Positions 35,572-45,581 of a DNA stretch of 64,000 bases are shown piece after piece. The stretch is taken from NCBI RefSeq assembly GCF_000217915.1, contig NZ_AFOZ01000014.1, positions 1 through 64,000 on the forward strand. The letters are read 5' to 3'. The notes under the pieces are model-generated. The model ran no database searches. It was not told the origin of the DNA and was given only the letters and a program-made list of their open reading frames with translations. A program made the translations under genes and the position numbers. Numbering within the stretch: position 1 is the stretch's first letter; each line of letters begins with the position of its first letter. This stretch comes from Shewanella sp. HN-41. Its GTDB lineage: Bacteria; Pseudomonadota; Gammaproteobacteria; Enterobacterales; Shewanellaceae.

Positions 35572-36774
35572 TCAGGCATCCCGCGGTAAGCCTTTCTCAA
35601 TAATACGCACTATGCGATCGGTTTTACGGCGGGCTTTTTGTTGTGCTGTTGCCTCGCTATCCGTCAGGCGCAATTGCTGGGCCTTGAGTGCCCATTGGAT
35701 ATGCTCACGTACTATGTCATCAATATCTTCGCTGTCATTGCGTGCCTTTAGCGCGGCAATGATGGCGGGATTTGCCGGGGCATTACCCAGTGCAACGGCG
35801 ATATTTCTCAACCAGCGCTTATGGCCAATCCGGCGAATGGCGCTGCCCTCAGTGTGTTTGAGAAACTCGGCCTCACTCCACGCAAATAGGCCTAGAAGGT
35901 CGGGCTGTTTTAGTTGTGGGCGAATGTGAAAGTCAGTTTCGACTGTGAGTGGCGCTTGACGATTGATGGGGCACACGAGTTGGCAATCATCACAACCGTA
36001 GATACGATTGCCCATCAGTGGCCGCAACTCCTCTGGGATCGCTCCCTGCAGTTCTATTGTCAGATAGGAAATACAACGTCGACCGTCAACCACATAGGGC
36101 TCGACAATCGCTCCCGTCGGGCAGGAGGTCATACAGGCGACACAAGTATTGCAGCCTTCCGCAATGGGAATATCCACTGGAAGGGGAAGATTGATCAGTA
36201 GTTCCCCCAAAAAGAACCAACTGCCCGCGTCATGGTTGAGTATGAGTGAGTGCTTACCCGTCCAGCCAATCCCGGCTTTTTCGGCTAAAGGTCGTTCGAG
36301 TATGGGGGCAGAATCGACAAAGGGACGAAAATCGGCAGCATCGAAACCGAGGTTAATTAATTCTGCGCTGATCTGGTCCCCAAGCTTTTTAAGTCGAGCA
36401 CGGATTAACTTATGATAGTCGCGCCCTCCCGCATAACGGGAGATATAACCGAGATTGGGGTCGGTGAGGTGAGTCGCAAAGCCCGCTTCTGGGGGTAAAT
36501 AGTCCATGCGTACCGTTATCACCCTTACTGTACCTGGGTGCAATTCTTGGGGACGCGCGCGCATCAATCCGTGGTTTGCCATATAGGCCATTTCGCCGTG
36601 ATAACCTTTATCTAACCAAGCTTGGAGTTGGCTTTCTTGTGCTGTAAGGTCAGTGTCACAAATGCCTACCTGTGCAAATCCGAGTGCTTTACCCCATGCC
36701 TTTATCTGCAGAGCGAGCCTAGCGAGTTCGCGGACATTGGGTTGATTGGATCTGTTATTGGTAACAAGGGACAT
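35572..36774 (-). CDS. queG: Epoxyqueuosine reductase
   Basis: A 400-residue cytoplasmic iron-sulfur, cobalamin-dependent enzyme that carries out the last step of queuosine synthesis, reducing epoxyqueuosine in tRNA. Two ferredoxin-like 4Fe-4S motifs are visible, CNTCVACMTSCP and CDDCQLVCP, with YISRYAGGRDYHKLIRARL earlier, and HEAT-like helices at the C-terminus. The length is near that of E. coli QueG. In E. coli it neighbours tsaE and nnrE; here it stands alone, with no such partners in view. Confidence 0.93.
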   Translation of the reverse strand: MSLVTNNRSNQPNVRELARLALQIKAWGKALGFAQVGICDTDLTAQESQLQAWLDKGYHGEMAYMANHGLMRARPQELHPGTVRVITVRMDYLPPEAGFATHLTDPNLGYISRYAGGRDYHKLIRARLKKLGDQISAELINLGFDAADFRPFVDSAPILERPLAEKAGIGWTGKHSLILNHDAGSWFFLGELLINLPLPVDIPIAEGCNTCVACMTSCPTGAIVEPYVVDGRRCISYLTIELQGAIPEELRPLMGNRIYGCDDCQLVCPINRQAPLTVETDFHIRPQLKQPDLLGLFAWSEAEFLKHTEGSAIRRIGHKRWLRNIAVALGNAPANPAIIAALKARNDSEDIDDIVREHIQWALKAQQLRLTDSEATAQQKARRKTDRIVRIIEKGLPRDA

Positions 36775-36934
36775 GAATGAATTGGAAAAATGCGCTAGAT
36801 TTGATAATTCTATGATAACACTTTTCCTCCGTTGAGCACGATTTTCATCTGTAACGGTGAAGTAAGCGTTCCCTTTCAGTATGCATTGGTATTGAATCTA
36901 TGATTAGAGTCATTTTTGCCATTTTGGTAACCCT

Positions 36935-37729
36935 ATGTTGAGAGCGTTATCCTTAAGTTACAGCTTGATGATGAGCCTGCTGCTCTTGTTTCTCAGCGGT
37001 GAATGTGTGGCCGGGGAAAAATTGAAATTGGTCACCGAGGCTTGGCCCCCTGTGAGCTATGAGCAAAATGGCATTCCCCAAGGTTTTGGGGTGGAGTTGG
37101 TTAACCTGATACAGACTAGGTTAGGGCAGCAAGAGAAAATTGAAGTACTTCCTTGGGCTCGGGCTTATTCGATTGCTAGTACCTCGCCCAATGTGTTGCT
37201 GTTTGCGGCATCTATAGGGGATGAGCGTGAGAGACTATTTGATTTTATTGGACCAATAGCAACCAGTAAGATTGCTTTATATGCCAGAGCTGACGATCCG
37301 ATAACGATTAATCATTTAGCCGAGGTCGAGACTGCCGGGCTTGTGGGGGTGTACCGTGAGTCCGCTGGTGCCCAGTTGTTAGCACTATCTGGGGTTAATA
37401 ACCTGCTCATCGCCAGTTTTCCCCAGCAGTCTGCCAAGCAGTTATTGTTTTCCCGTGTGCGTTTTTGGTGTCAGGCCGATCTCGCCGTTAAACATCTATT
37501 AGAGGAAATAGGTGCGAAGGAAGCGGATGTACAGCAAGTGTATGTGGTTTCCGAAATCAAGCTGTATCTCGCCTTTTCTAAAGGTACTGCGGCAGATCTC
37601 GTTTTAAGCTGGCAGGCAGAGCTTGAAAAAATGAAGGATTCTGGGGAGTTCAGCCGTTTATATCAAAATTGGTTTGGGGCTTTACCACCCCCTTTAGAAC
37701 ACCAAATTTTTTGGCATAAAAATACCTAG
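36935..37729 (+). CDS. Periplasmic solute-binding protein, family 3-like
   Basis: A 264-residue protein with a signal peptide ending GECVAG (about residue 27). It has the bacterial extracellular solute-binding family 3 layout: LKLVTEAWPPVSYEQNGIPQGFGVELV, PWARAYSIA, GVYRESAGAQLL and a C-terminal LYQNWFG. Amino-acid ABC transporter components share this fold, but no permease or ATPase gene is adjacent. In Shewanella many such orphans exist, some probably sensory. It is convergent with a diguanylate cyclase gene, one base apart. Confidence 0.8.
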   Translation: MLRALSLSYSLMMSLLLLFLSGECVAGEKLKLVTEAWPPVSYEQNGIPQGFGVELVNLIQTRLGQQEKIEVLPWARAYSIASTSPNVLLFAASIGDERERLFDFIGPIATSKIALYARADDPITINHLAEVETAGLVGVYRESAGAQLLALSGVNNLLIASFPQQSAKQLLFSRVRFWCQADLAVKHLLEEIGAKEADVQQVYVVSEIKLYLAFSKGTAADLVLSWQAELEKMKDSGEFSRLYQNWFGALPPPLEHQIFWHKNT

Positions 37730-37730
37730 T

Positions 37731-39620
37731 TTAAGTCTCTGAGGGCGCTGATTTTACGCAGTTTCTCCCCGCATTTTTAGCGGCATACAGGGCCTTGTCT
37801 GCCCGCTTCAGCAAACTTGCAAAATCTCTATCATGCGATTTTTCCTCTAGGGTGGCGACCCCGGCGCTCACCGTTAATGCGAGTTCATTGGGTAATTCTT
37901 GATGGCTGAGTTCGGTGATTTTGCTTTGCAGTTGATGGGCAAGTTCCCAGGCTCGTTTAGCATCGGTATTGGGTAGTAGGATCAAAAACTCTTCACCACC
38001 GATACGACCTAGATGGTCTTTATTTCCCGTTAGTGCTTGACCCGCATTGGCGATAGTGATCAGTGCACGATCGCCAATTTCATGGCCAAAGTTATCGTTG
38101 ATTTTCTTGAAATGATCCGCATCGAAAATAATCACCGAGAATGGGTGCTGCTGTCTTAATGCTCGTTGGAAATACTTGGCTGCTTGAGCATAAATATGCC
38201 GCCGATTAGGCAATTGGGTCAGATAATCGGTTAGGGCAACCACTTGCAGCTGGCGATTTCGATTTACCTGTTTATAGGCAAAGATAGAGACTATGACGAG
38301 TATGCAGGCTGTTAGCAGTAACACTATGTATTGCAATGACCTATTCTGTTCGAGTAAGGCAAGTTCTTGCTCCTTAAGTGTTTGGTTTTCAATTAGCCTT
38401 TCGTTTTCTAATTTTATGCGGCTGGTATCGAATTTAACTTTTAATTCAGTAGTTTGTAGGTCGAGTGAATTACCATCCACTTTTTTTGTTAGGGCCATCA
38501 ATTCCTGTAATGCACGGTACGCCGCGGGTAAATTATCCATGGCGGCATATATTTCACTCTTTAATTGCAAGAGTTGAACCAGTCCTCGGTCATTCTGAAG
38601 AGAACGAAAGGCAGTTTCTCCTTTGGCGAGATCGATGAGGGCATCGTCATAGTGACCCCGCTGAAATTTGATTTCCCCCATAAACAGTTTCATAAAACTG
38701 TAATCAATGGGTTCTTTTTCGGTGATTACCGCCCCTGCTTCGGTCAAATAACGCTCGGCCTCATCGAGGCGATTGAGCTTAATTAAGCTATACGCAATAT
38801 TTGTTGCGACAATAGCGGCTGCAATCGTCTGTTGATGTTCCTTATAATAGCGGTAGCTTATCAGAAATTGTGCTATCGCTTGCTGGTGCTCACCGAGTTC
38901 ATCCAAGGCTAAGCCAATATCGGAGATGACAAGGATAGCTTGACCTTGATTATTGTTTTTTGAGTAAATATTTTTAAGTTTATTGTAATAACGTATAGCG
39001 CTCTTAGGATCGCCATAGCGTCTAAAGCTGGTGGCTATATCGGCAAGGTTGAAATTGGCCCAACCAGTTAAATTCAAGGATTCGTACAGATCCTGCGCTG
39101 TCACTAGATCGTCTAATGCCGAAGAAAAATCGCCAATATAAGAATATAGAGCGCCACGGAGGCTACGTGAGTCGGCAATCAGTTTTAGATCTTCATGCTC
39201 ATAGGCGCGTTTCACGCTAAGATCGTAGCCTTCCATCGCGCCCTTCATATCACCACTTAACTGCACATACCAAGCGTGGCAAAGGGTTAAGTCTGTGACA
39301 TAGTGAGGGCTGGCGCCTGGGGGAATATGGGCAAGGACATGAGAGGTATAGGCAAGTGCTAATTTAATGTCCTGCTCAGTTGCTGAGGCCTGGTTCCAGC
39401 ATTTTAACAACTGCAATTTTTCGGTTCGAACAACATCATCGGCGGGGATCAGTTTGCTTAATTGCGCAATATCCTCTTTGACCGCTTCAGGTGTCATAGT
39501 TTCACCTCGGTCATGCTTTTCGAATATTTTATCAACCCGAGTTTTTTCTTCGGCCACAGCAAAGTGTTGTGTAAAGAGTAGTAGCAAAAGGAGTGATAAA
39601 TAGCGTACTGGATGCGACAA
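37731..39620 (-). CDS. TPR-containing diguanylate cyclase (GGDEF)
   Basis: A 629-residue membrane protein. A signal peptide ends about QHFAVAEE. Several tetratricopeptide repeats span about residues 60-400 in the periplasm, for example ALDDLVTAQDLYESLNL and AIAQFLISYRYY. One membrane helix (LQYIVLLLTACILVIVSIFAYKQ, about 435-455) leads to a cytoplasmic GGDEF domain. Its active motif is RIGGEEF, so it should make cyclic di-GMP. No RxxD inhibitory site is obvious. Signal unknown. It converges on the solute-binding protein gene with a one-base gap. Confidence 0.88.
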   Translation of the reverse strand: MSHPVRYLSLLLLLLFTQHFAVAEEKTRVDKIFEKHDRGETMTPEAVKEDIAQLSKLIPADDVVRTEKLQLLKCWNQASATEQDIKLALAYTSHVLAHIPPGASPHYVTDLTLCHAWYVQLSGDMKGAMEGYDLSVKRAYEHEDLKLIADSRSLRGALYSYIGDFSSALDDLVTAQDLYESLNLTGWANFNLADIATSFRRYGDPKSAIRYYNKLKNIYSKNNNQGQAILVISDIGLALDELGEHQQAIAQFLISYRYYKEHQQTIAAAIVATNIAYSLIKLNRLDEAERYLTEAGAVITEKEPIDYSFMKLFMGEIKFQRGHYDDALIDLAKGETAFRSLQNDRGLVQLLQLKSEIYAAMDNLPAAYRALQELMALTKKVDGNSLDLQTTELKVKFDTSRIKLENERLIENQTLKEQELALLEQNRSLQYIVLLLTACILVIVSIFAYKQVNRNRQLQVVALTDYLTQLPNRRHIYAQAAKYFQRALRQQHPFSVIIFDADHFKKINDNFGHEIGDRALITIANAGQALTGNKDHLGRIGGEEFLILLPNTDAKRAWELAHQLQSKITELSHQELPNELALTVSAGVATLEEKSHDRDFASLLKRADKALYAAKNAGRNCVKSAPSET

Positions 39621-39696
39621 TATGAATAATTCCTATCCGCGTTGAAATCAATAGCTAATCATCATCTTAGCATAGTCTCTTTCGTCACGATTGATA

Positions 39697-39742
39697 TATA
39701 TCCAAGCTACCTGAAGATACGAGTTTCAGGTTGTTTGGGTAT
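39697..39742. repeat. Dispersed palindromic repeat, full copy
   Basis: TATATCCAAGCTACCTGAA pairs imperfectly with TTTCAGGTTGTTTGGGTATA around GATACGAG, forming a long hairpin. Related sequences lie at 11121-11154 and 50024-50071. Confidence 0.65.
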
Positions 39743-39821
39743 AAAACGAGTACAATTTTGCATTCCAATGACTATCAAGGTATAAACGTCGCCTTGGAAT
39801 ATACCCGAAAAGGAATCATCA

Positions 39822-40346
39822 TTGAAAAATTTATTCTGTGCACTGTTAGTCATTGTCAGTGGCACCAGCTGGGCCAGCTCAGATTTAGAAACTTCGGGCG
39901 ATGTACTGCATTTAATGCTGCCAGCAACGGCAATGGGGGCCACCTTATTCTATGAGGACGGCTACGATGGCAGTTGGCAATTGATACAGGCGGCGGTATC
40001 GAGCCGCTTAGTGGTCGAAGGCCTAAAATATGGGGTGAGTAAAGACCGGCCCGATGACAGTGGTGATGACTCTTTTCCATCGGGTCACACCTCGGATAGC
40101 TTTATGGCGGCGACCTTTATTCAGCAGCGTTATGGTTGGCAATATGGCTTACCCGCCTATATCGCTGCATCCTACGTGGGCTATACCCGAGTGGCGAGTG
40201 ATCAACATTACTTAGAAGATGTTCTCGCTGGCGCCGCCATTGGAGCATTAGCGGGTTGGTATTTTACTGACCCCTATAAAGGGATTACAGTGACGCCCTT
40301 AGCGGGTAATGGGACGTACGGTGTGTATATTAGTGGCCGGTTTTAG
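39822..40346 (+). CDS. PAP2-family phosphatase, exported
   Basis: A 174-residue protein with a signal peptide ending GTSWAS. The three PAP2 phosphatase motifs are present: KDRPDD (K-x6-RP type), FPSGHTSD and RVASDQHYLEDV. Members remove phosphate from lipid phosphates or isoprenyl diphosphates at the envelope. It is small and has few membrane segments, so a periplasmic or outer-membrane place like PagP/LpxE-type helpers is possible but unproven. The start is TTG at 39822 with AAGGA upstream. The dispersed repeat lies just before its promoter. Confidence 0.82.
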   Translation: MKNLFCALLVIVSGTSWASSDLETSGDVLHLMLPATAMGATLFYEDGYDGSWQLIQAAVSSRLVVEGLKYGVSKDRPDDSGDDSFPSGHTSDSFMAATFIQQRYGWQYGLPAYIAASYVGYTRVASDQHYLEDVLAGAAIGALAGWYFTDPYKGITVTPLAGNGTYGVYISGRF

Positions 40347-40378
40347 CCACTGTCATTAGTCAAGATTAGAGAGTGTTT

Positions 40379-40813
40379 ATGAGCGAATTATCAGCCGCTT
40401 ATCGTGAGATTGCCGAGCAGATCTCCTACAATGTTGCCAACAAAGTCTTACCTATGGCGAAATTACCTGAGAGCCTATTAGCGGCTTACCAAGGATTATG
40501 TGCCGAGCTGTTAGAAGACAGAGAAGCTAAATTTAGCCAAGCCTGGGATGCGTTGCCCGCCAGTGCGCGTAATCTCATATCACAAGCTGAGTTCCATGGC
40601 TTTTATATTGCCAATGCTTGGCTGCAATTAAGCCGAGTCGCGCAGGAGATTTCCGAGCAGGCGGATACCGATGAGGCGATTAACGAGAAGGAATATAACG
40701 GGATATTTACCCGTTTGGCCGATGAGTCGCTCAAGGAAAGCCTGCGTAAACTGAAAAAGGCCCGTACCGATCGTTCTATGCTCAATAGCTTTAAACAGGT
40801 AATGGCGTCTTAA
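40379..40813 (+). CDS. Conserved hypothetical protein, helical
   Basis: A 144-residue soluble, strongly helical protein, beginning MSELSAAYREIAEQISYNV and ending with the basic stretch LRKLKKARTDR. I do not recognise a domain. GAGAG precedes the ATG at 40379. It follows the PAP2 gene by about 30 bp and may be cotranscribed; a strong terminator follows it. Confidence 0.6.
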   Translation: MSELSAAYREIAEQISYNVANKVLPMAKLPESLLAAYQGLCAELLEDREAKFSQAWDALPASARNLISQAEFHGFYIANAWLQLSRVAQEISEQADTDEAINEKEYNGIFTRLADESLKESLRKLKKARTDRSMLNSFKQVMAS

Positions 40814-40833
40814 GCTGTGCAGCTAGAGTAGTA

Positions 40834-40861
40834 AAAAAGCCCGTCGATTGACGGGCTTTTT
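40834..40861. terminator. Bidirectional terminator before maeA end
   Basis: AAAAAGCCCGTC, loop GATT, GACGGGCTTTTT: perfect 12-bp arms. Confidence 0.9.
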
Positions 40862-40881
40862 GTTTGGATGAATGTCTGAAA

Positions 40882-42570
40882 TTAGAATGATGTGCGCTTA
40901 TAGCGACGATATTCTGGTTTCCAGAAGTTATCTTCAATCGCCTGCTTAAGTAGCTCATCACTTGCAGGTAAGGATAAACCCTGTTCAATAGCGACCTTGC
41001 CGACGGCAAAGGCGATATGTTTACTGACAGTGTGGATATCTTCTAATTTTGGCAGTAATGGACCGTTACCGTTAATGGCTAAGGGTGAACATTCGGCTAG
41101 TGCGCGGCTCGATGCCATCAACATGGCATCGGACACATGGCGTGCACCAGAGGCAAGCACACCTAAACCAATGCCTGGGAAGATAAAGCTGTTGTTACAC
41201 TGGGCGATTTCATAGGTTTCGCCATCGACAACCACAGGCTCAAATGGGCTACCCGTTGCCACTAAGGCTTGGCCTGAAGTCCAATGTAAAATGTCTTTTG
41301 GTGTCGCTTCGACGCGGCTAGTCGGGTTAGACAGCGGGAAGATAATCGGCCGCGCACAGTGGCTGTGCATAGCGCGGATAATTTCCTCGGTGAAAAGACC
41401 CGGCGCGCCAGACACGCCAATCAGCACTGTGGGTTTAGCGTTGTTTACGACATCGAGCAGTGAAATATTGTCACTAAAGTTATTCCAGTTGCTAATGTCG
41501 GTACATTTTTGTGCCAGTTTTTGCTGGAAGGGCAACAGGTTAGGCATGTTATCGAGCAGCAAACCCCAACGGTCAACCATGCAGACTTGGCTGCGTGCTT
41601 GTTCATCGCTGATACCTTCAGATACCATCTGTGCCACTATGGCCTCGGCGATACCACAACCCGCACTGCCCGCACCTAAGAAGGCAATGCGTTGTTGATT
41701 CAGCTCAGTGCCCGCTGCTTTACAGGCGGCGAGTAAGGAGCCCACAGTTACCGCGGCGGTGCCTTGGATATCATCGTTAAAGCAGCAGTAGCGATCCTTA
41801 TAACGCTCAAGGATTGGCATCGCATTCTTTTGGGCGAAGTCTTCAAATTGGATCAGGGTATCAGGCCAGCGGACATGCACTGCCTGCATAAAGGCTTCGA
41901 TAAACTCGGCATATTCTTCGCCGCCAATACGGGGATGTCGCCAACCCATGTACATAGGATCTTCCAGCAGTTGTGGATTATCTGTACCTACGTCTAAGGT
42001 GATGGGAAGGGTGTAAGCGGGGCTGATCCCACCGCAGCTAGTATAGAGTGACAATTTACCAATCGGGATCCCCATGCCACCAATCCCTTGATCGCCTAAA
42101 CCTAAGATACGCTCACCGTCGGTCACGACGATGATCTTCACTTTTTGGCGTGTCGAGTTATTGAGGATGTCATCGATCCTGTCTTTATTCGGGTAGGAGA
42201 TGAACAAACCACGGTTACGGCGATAGTTTTTCGAGAAGCGCTCACAGGCCAAACCTACCGTCGGGGTGTAGATGATTGGCATCATTTCACTGATGTGATT
42301 TTGCACTAAACGATAAAACAGGGTTTCGTTGGTGTCTTGAATGTTGCGCAGATAGATGTGCTTATCGAGATCGTTATTGAAACTTCTGAACTGATCGTAG
42401 GCGCGTGACGCCTGTTCTTCAATTGTTTCAATGGCGTAGGGTACTAGGCCTTCGAGGTTAAAGAAAATACGCTCTTCTTCAGAAAATGCACTGCCCTTGT
42501 TAATTAAGGGGGCTTCAAGAATGGCAGGTCCTGCAAACGGAAGATAGAGGGGGCGTTTATTATCGTCCAT
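40882..42570 (-). CDS. maeA: NAD-dependent malic enzyme
   Basis: A 562-residue enzyme that decarboxylates malate to pyruvate with NAD+. Malic enzyme landmarks are [68 protein letters not shown] and the Rossmann motif [13 protein letters not shown]. Length and sequence match SfcA/MaeA (565 in E. coli) rather than the larger NADP enzyme MaeB. AAAGG precedes the ATG. It is monocistronic and convergent with the hypothetical gene. Confidence 0.95.
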   Translation of the reverse strand: MDDNKRPLYLPFAGPAILEAPLINKGSAFSEEERIFFNLEGLVPYAIETIEEQASRAYDQFRSFNNDLDKHIYLRNIQDTNETLFYRLVQNHISEMMPIIYTPTVGLACERFSKNYRRNRGLFISYPNKDRIDDILNNSTRQKVKIIVVTDGERILGLGDQGIGGMGIPIGKLSLYTSCGGISPAYTLPITLDVGTDNPQLLEDPMYMGWRHPRIGGEEYAEFIEAFMQAVHVRWPDTLIQFEDFAQKNAMPILERYKDRYCCFNDDIQGTAAVTVGSLLAACKAAGTELNQQRIAFLGAGSAGCGIAEAIVAQMVSEGISDEQARSQVCMVDRWGLLLDNMPNLLPFQQKLAQKCTDISNWNNFSDNISLLDVVNNAKPTVLIGVSGAPGLFTEEIIRAMHSHCARPIIFPLSNPTSRVEATPKDILHWTSGQALVATGSPFEPVVVDGETYEIAQCNNSFIFPGIGLGVLASGARHVSDAMLMASSRALAECSPLAINGNGPLLPKLEDIHTVSKHIAFAVGKVAIEQGLSLPASDELLKQAIEDNFWKPEYRRYKRTSF

Positions 42571-42782
42571 GGGTAACCTTTGAGTTATTGTTTAAGTGGT
42601 TCGATACGTGCTGTAAGTCACGTAAGGTTATCATGAAATGTGATCTTTGTTGCCCGTGTCGTGAGGTATTTGTGGTTTTTTTTGCACCACAGCCGAGAGG
42701 CATTGTTTAAAACGAGATGTTGTATAGCAATTGGCTGTGACTTTTTATGGTTTTAGGCCTTTGGTGGGTGAAGGGTATAGAC

Positions 42783-42808
42783 AAAAAACGCAGCCTAGGC
42801 TGCGTTTT
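42783..42808 (-). terminator. Terminator after the YehS-like gene
   Basis: AAAACGCAGCC / GGCTGCGTTTT around TA. On the minus strand it runs into TTTTTTG. Confidence 0.8.
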
Positions 42809-42830
42809 ATTTTAGCGACGAAACTGTACG

Positions 42831-43295
42831 TTACACGCCGCGGTACTTGAGTGATAAACCACGGATAAAGTTACGCAGAATTTGGTCGCCACACTCTTTG
42901 AAGTTCTTATGTTCAGGGTTTCTAAAGAGGGCGCTTAGTTCTGATTTTGACATTTGCACTTCGGCAAGTTCTAGGGTTGCCACTATATCTTCTTCACGCA
43001 TTTCGAGGGCAACACGTAACTTTTTGAAGATTAAGTTATTGTTTAAGCGTGAAACTGGCTTTGGAATTTCAGCACCTTCACGTAAACCACGCTTCTCTAT
43101 GATAAGGCCATCTAAAAACTGACATAGTGTCGTGTCGTTGCAAGCCTTATAACCTTCTTCCTCTTCTTTACGCAGAAGATTAATCATCTCTTCGACGGGC
43201 ACTTCTCTTCCTGCTTTGGCAAAAATTTTAATCATTTTTGCATTGCTGAAATCAAACACGAAGCGCAAACGGCGCAAAATATCATTGTTAATCAT
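42831..43295 (-). CDS. DUF1456 family protein (YehS-like)
   Basis: A 154-residue protein with two similar halves: MINNDILRRLRFVFDFSNAKMI / FAKAGREV and LNNNLIFKKLRVALEMREEDIVATLELAEV. This duplicated domain is DUF1456, as in E. coli YehS. Function unknown; it is cytoplasmic and basic. The second ATG (43295) is preferred because AGAG lies seven bases before it. It is followed by a terminator. Confidence 0.85.
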   Translation of the reverse strand: MINNDILRRLRFVFDFSNAKMIKIFAKAGREVPVEEMINLLRKEEEEGYKACNDTTLCQFLDGLIIEKRGLREGAEIPKPVSRLNNNLIFKKLRVALEMREEDIVATLELAEVQMSKSELSALFRNPEHKNFKECGDQILRNFIRGLSLKYRGV

Positions 43296-43443
43296 GGTCA
43301 TCTCTTGGCGCGGCTGCGCTGTCTGGTTTAAGAGCCGACATTATATACTTAAAGCAACAGAAAAGCAGGAAAGTCTAGTGCAGATGATTTTACGGCTGTG
43401 CGGCATGAGCCCTAGCAGAAGACTCATGCTCAAATCAGTAAAA

Positions 43444-44729
43444 CTAAACTTTCACTGCCAGGTACCAGTAAATAAAAAGCACTGCAAAAATAAGCAAATA
43501 GCTTAAACCAAACCAAGATAACAGCTTCATCTTAATGCCGTATCTGTCGGCTTCGGGGAGCTGTTTACTGATCATTAAGCGGTAGTTTAGCCACGCAAAA
43601 ACGACTGTGGTCATAAAGGCCAAAATCATCACAAATTCGAGCAGGGGCAGTAATGCTCCCTTAAAGAACAGGATCAGTAATAAGCCAAGGGTGCTCACTG
43701 CAAGCATTATCACTGTGAGGCCTTGGTCACTGCTTTTATCGAACGATGTGGGGCGAGTCAATAACCGCCATCCCATATCTAAGGTACGACTATAGCCATC
43801 GATAACGGTGACAGTTGTACTGAATATGCATAAAAAGGCTACTATACCAATAAGATAACGACTCTCGCCGCCCATCACTTGGCTGTAAAGGTTGATCAAT
43901 TGATTAGCAAATTGTGCGCCTGAATCGGAAAAGTGCTCACCACTGCCGTGCATCACTAATGCGCCAAGTGCGAGGAATACGACGGCGAGGAATGCGGTAA
44001 CTATATAGCCCAGATTGAAATCCAGTAGAGCTTGGGATTTAGTCACATTTTCGGTTTTTGTTTTTCGAGTAACCAGAGTGAGTTCCAGGCACTGACCTCA
44101 ATGGGGGCTGGCATCCACCCCATCATAGCGACAAGAAAACCCATATAGGCCCATTGCCAAGGGGAGGGGGATATAAAGTCATTTGCTAATGGCTGGGTAT
44201 GATCCCACGCCAATGTGGCGGCAATTAATGTGGTGAGCGTAAGGGCGAACATAATGAGCTTAGTCAGCCTGTCTAGCAGTCGATAGTGACCAAAAATAAG
44301 TAAAATCAATGAACTAATTAAAACTAACAGGGCCAACCAATCAATCGGCAGCGGGATAAATTGCGTCAGCATGGCAGCCGTTAGCATGCAAACGCCGGCC
44401 GTGCTGGCGATGGCGGCAATCACATTGAGTCCAGTAAACAGCCAAAGATAGCCACGGCCTTGTTTCAAGTAACCGTGCAGCAAACTTTCCCCTGTGGCGG
44501 CGGTGTAACGTGCTCCTGCGGCAAAGAAGGGATACTTCAATAAATTCACCCCTAAAATAACCCAAGCGAGTTGCCAGCCAAATTCGGCTCCTGCACGGGT
44601 TGATGCAACTAAGTGGGATGCGCCAATGGCAGCTGCGGCCATCAACACGCCGGGGCCCATGGCCCTGAGGCCTAGGGCAAGTCGGGTGGACCAATGGGGT
44701 ACGGGAGCGGTTATTGAAGATTGGGTCAT
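43444..44729 (-). pseudogene. NRAMP-family divalent metal transporter, frameshifted
   Basis: Two overlapping frames form one NRAMP-type carrier of about 429 residues. The first (44729-44043) starts MTQSSITAPVPHWS and has LGLRAMGPGVLMAAAAIGASHLVASTRAGAEFG, the region with the metal-coordinating helix 1; it stops just after LWLLEKQKPK. The second (44046-43444) continues TKSQALLDFNLGYIVTAFLAVVFL and the last four or five membrane helices. The join lies in the AAAA run at 44047-44051; one more A would fuse the frames. The GTGA overlap could also allow translational coupling of two halves. It is probably a disrupted Mn/Fe transporter or a sequencing error. Confidence 0.75.
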
Positions 44730-44833
44730 GTCGTTATCTAATATTGATTGCCTATTGGATGGAAATATCATTGGGTAAATATTATTTCTTTTAATATCAT
44801 TCAGTTATATGTTGATTTAATTATTATTCTGCG

Positions 44834-45373
44834 CTAGCCACCGAGTTTTTGACCGAGTAGGGTCTCAATCCGTTTTAAGCTCGCGGTGATTTCTGCCACA
44901 TTGTGGATGAGCGGATCATGGGTGGCTAAGGGAGAGTTAGCCTGGGAAGCTTGGGGGATCAGACGTTCTTTTTGTGTTAGCACTAAGGTTCTAAACTTTG
45001 GTGCATCGACGACACCAACTAAGCTAATCAATGCCCCTGATCCCGATTGGCCCGCCGTTTCAACGGTTAATTTATGCAGACCCATGAGTCGCATTATGGG
45101 GCCTTGGATCAGCGCCATATCGGTAATTTTATCTAAGGGAACCGTGTTTTCGGTGCGAGTTAATATTCCCCTGCACACGATAAGCTTATTGTTCGTTAAG
45201 CGTGCGCTCATATTGCTAATATAACGACGTGTTCCCCATAATCCAATTGGAAACCATAGTAATAACAAAGGAATACCTATAATGCTTAGGCTGAAATAGG
45301 CCGCCCCTGAGAGTAACCAATACCAGCCTAAATTGTCCTCAAATTCTGCTTCATAAATGATCTTGTCTTCCAT
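44834..45373 (-). CDS. Bacterial PH-domain membrane protein
   Basis: A 179-residue protein with two adjacent hydrophobic segments at residues 17-50 (GWYWLLSGAAYFSLSIIGIPLLLLW split by turns). A bPH2/YdbT-type domain follows: RYISNMSARLTNNKLIVCRGILTRTENTVPLDKITDMALIQGPIMRLMGLHKLTVETAG. Such proteins form small membrane-bound PH folds of unknown role. The C-terminal tail may be a coiled region. The start at 45373 has GAGAT upstream; the frame is open to 45439. It is divergent from a TonB receptor gene. Confidence 0.8.
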   Translation of the reverse strand: MEDKIIYEAEFEDNLGWYWLLSGAAYFSLSIIGIPLLLLWFPIGLWGTRRYISNMSARLTNNKLIVCRGILTRTENTVPLDKITDMALIQGPIMRLMGLHKLTVETAGQSGSGALISLVGVVDAPKFRTLVLTQKERLIPQASQANSPLATHDPLIHNVAEITASLKRIETLLGQKLGG

Positions 45374-45581
45374 AGGTATCTCTTCAGTCCAATGTGTGCA
45401 CGCATCGCTATCTTGGAATATCTTACTGGGAAAATACATTATTTAAATATGTAACAAAAGTTTAACTTTTTTCAGTCCCCCATTGACTTTGGCCTATAAC
45501 CCATTACCTTGTTATTGTTAAATTTAGGTTTCAATTAGGTAAGTATAATTTTAATAAAAACAATGATACTAGGGAATGTGT

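Noticed and set aside
44341..44694. 117-codon frame overlapping the NRAMP gene on the same strand
   Set aside because: Out-of-frame product rich in Arg, His and Cys with no family; the NRAMP frame explains the coding pattern.
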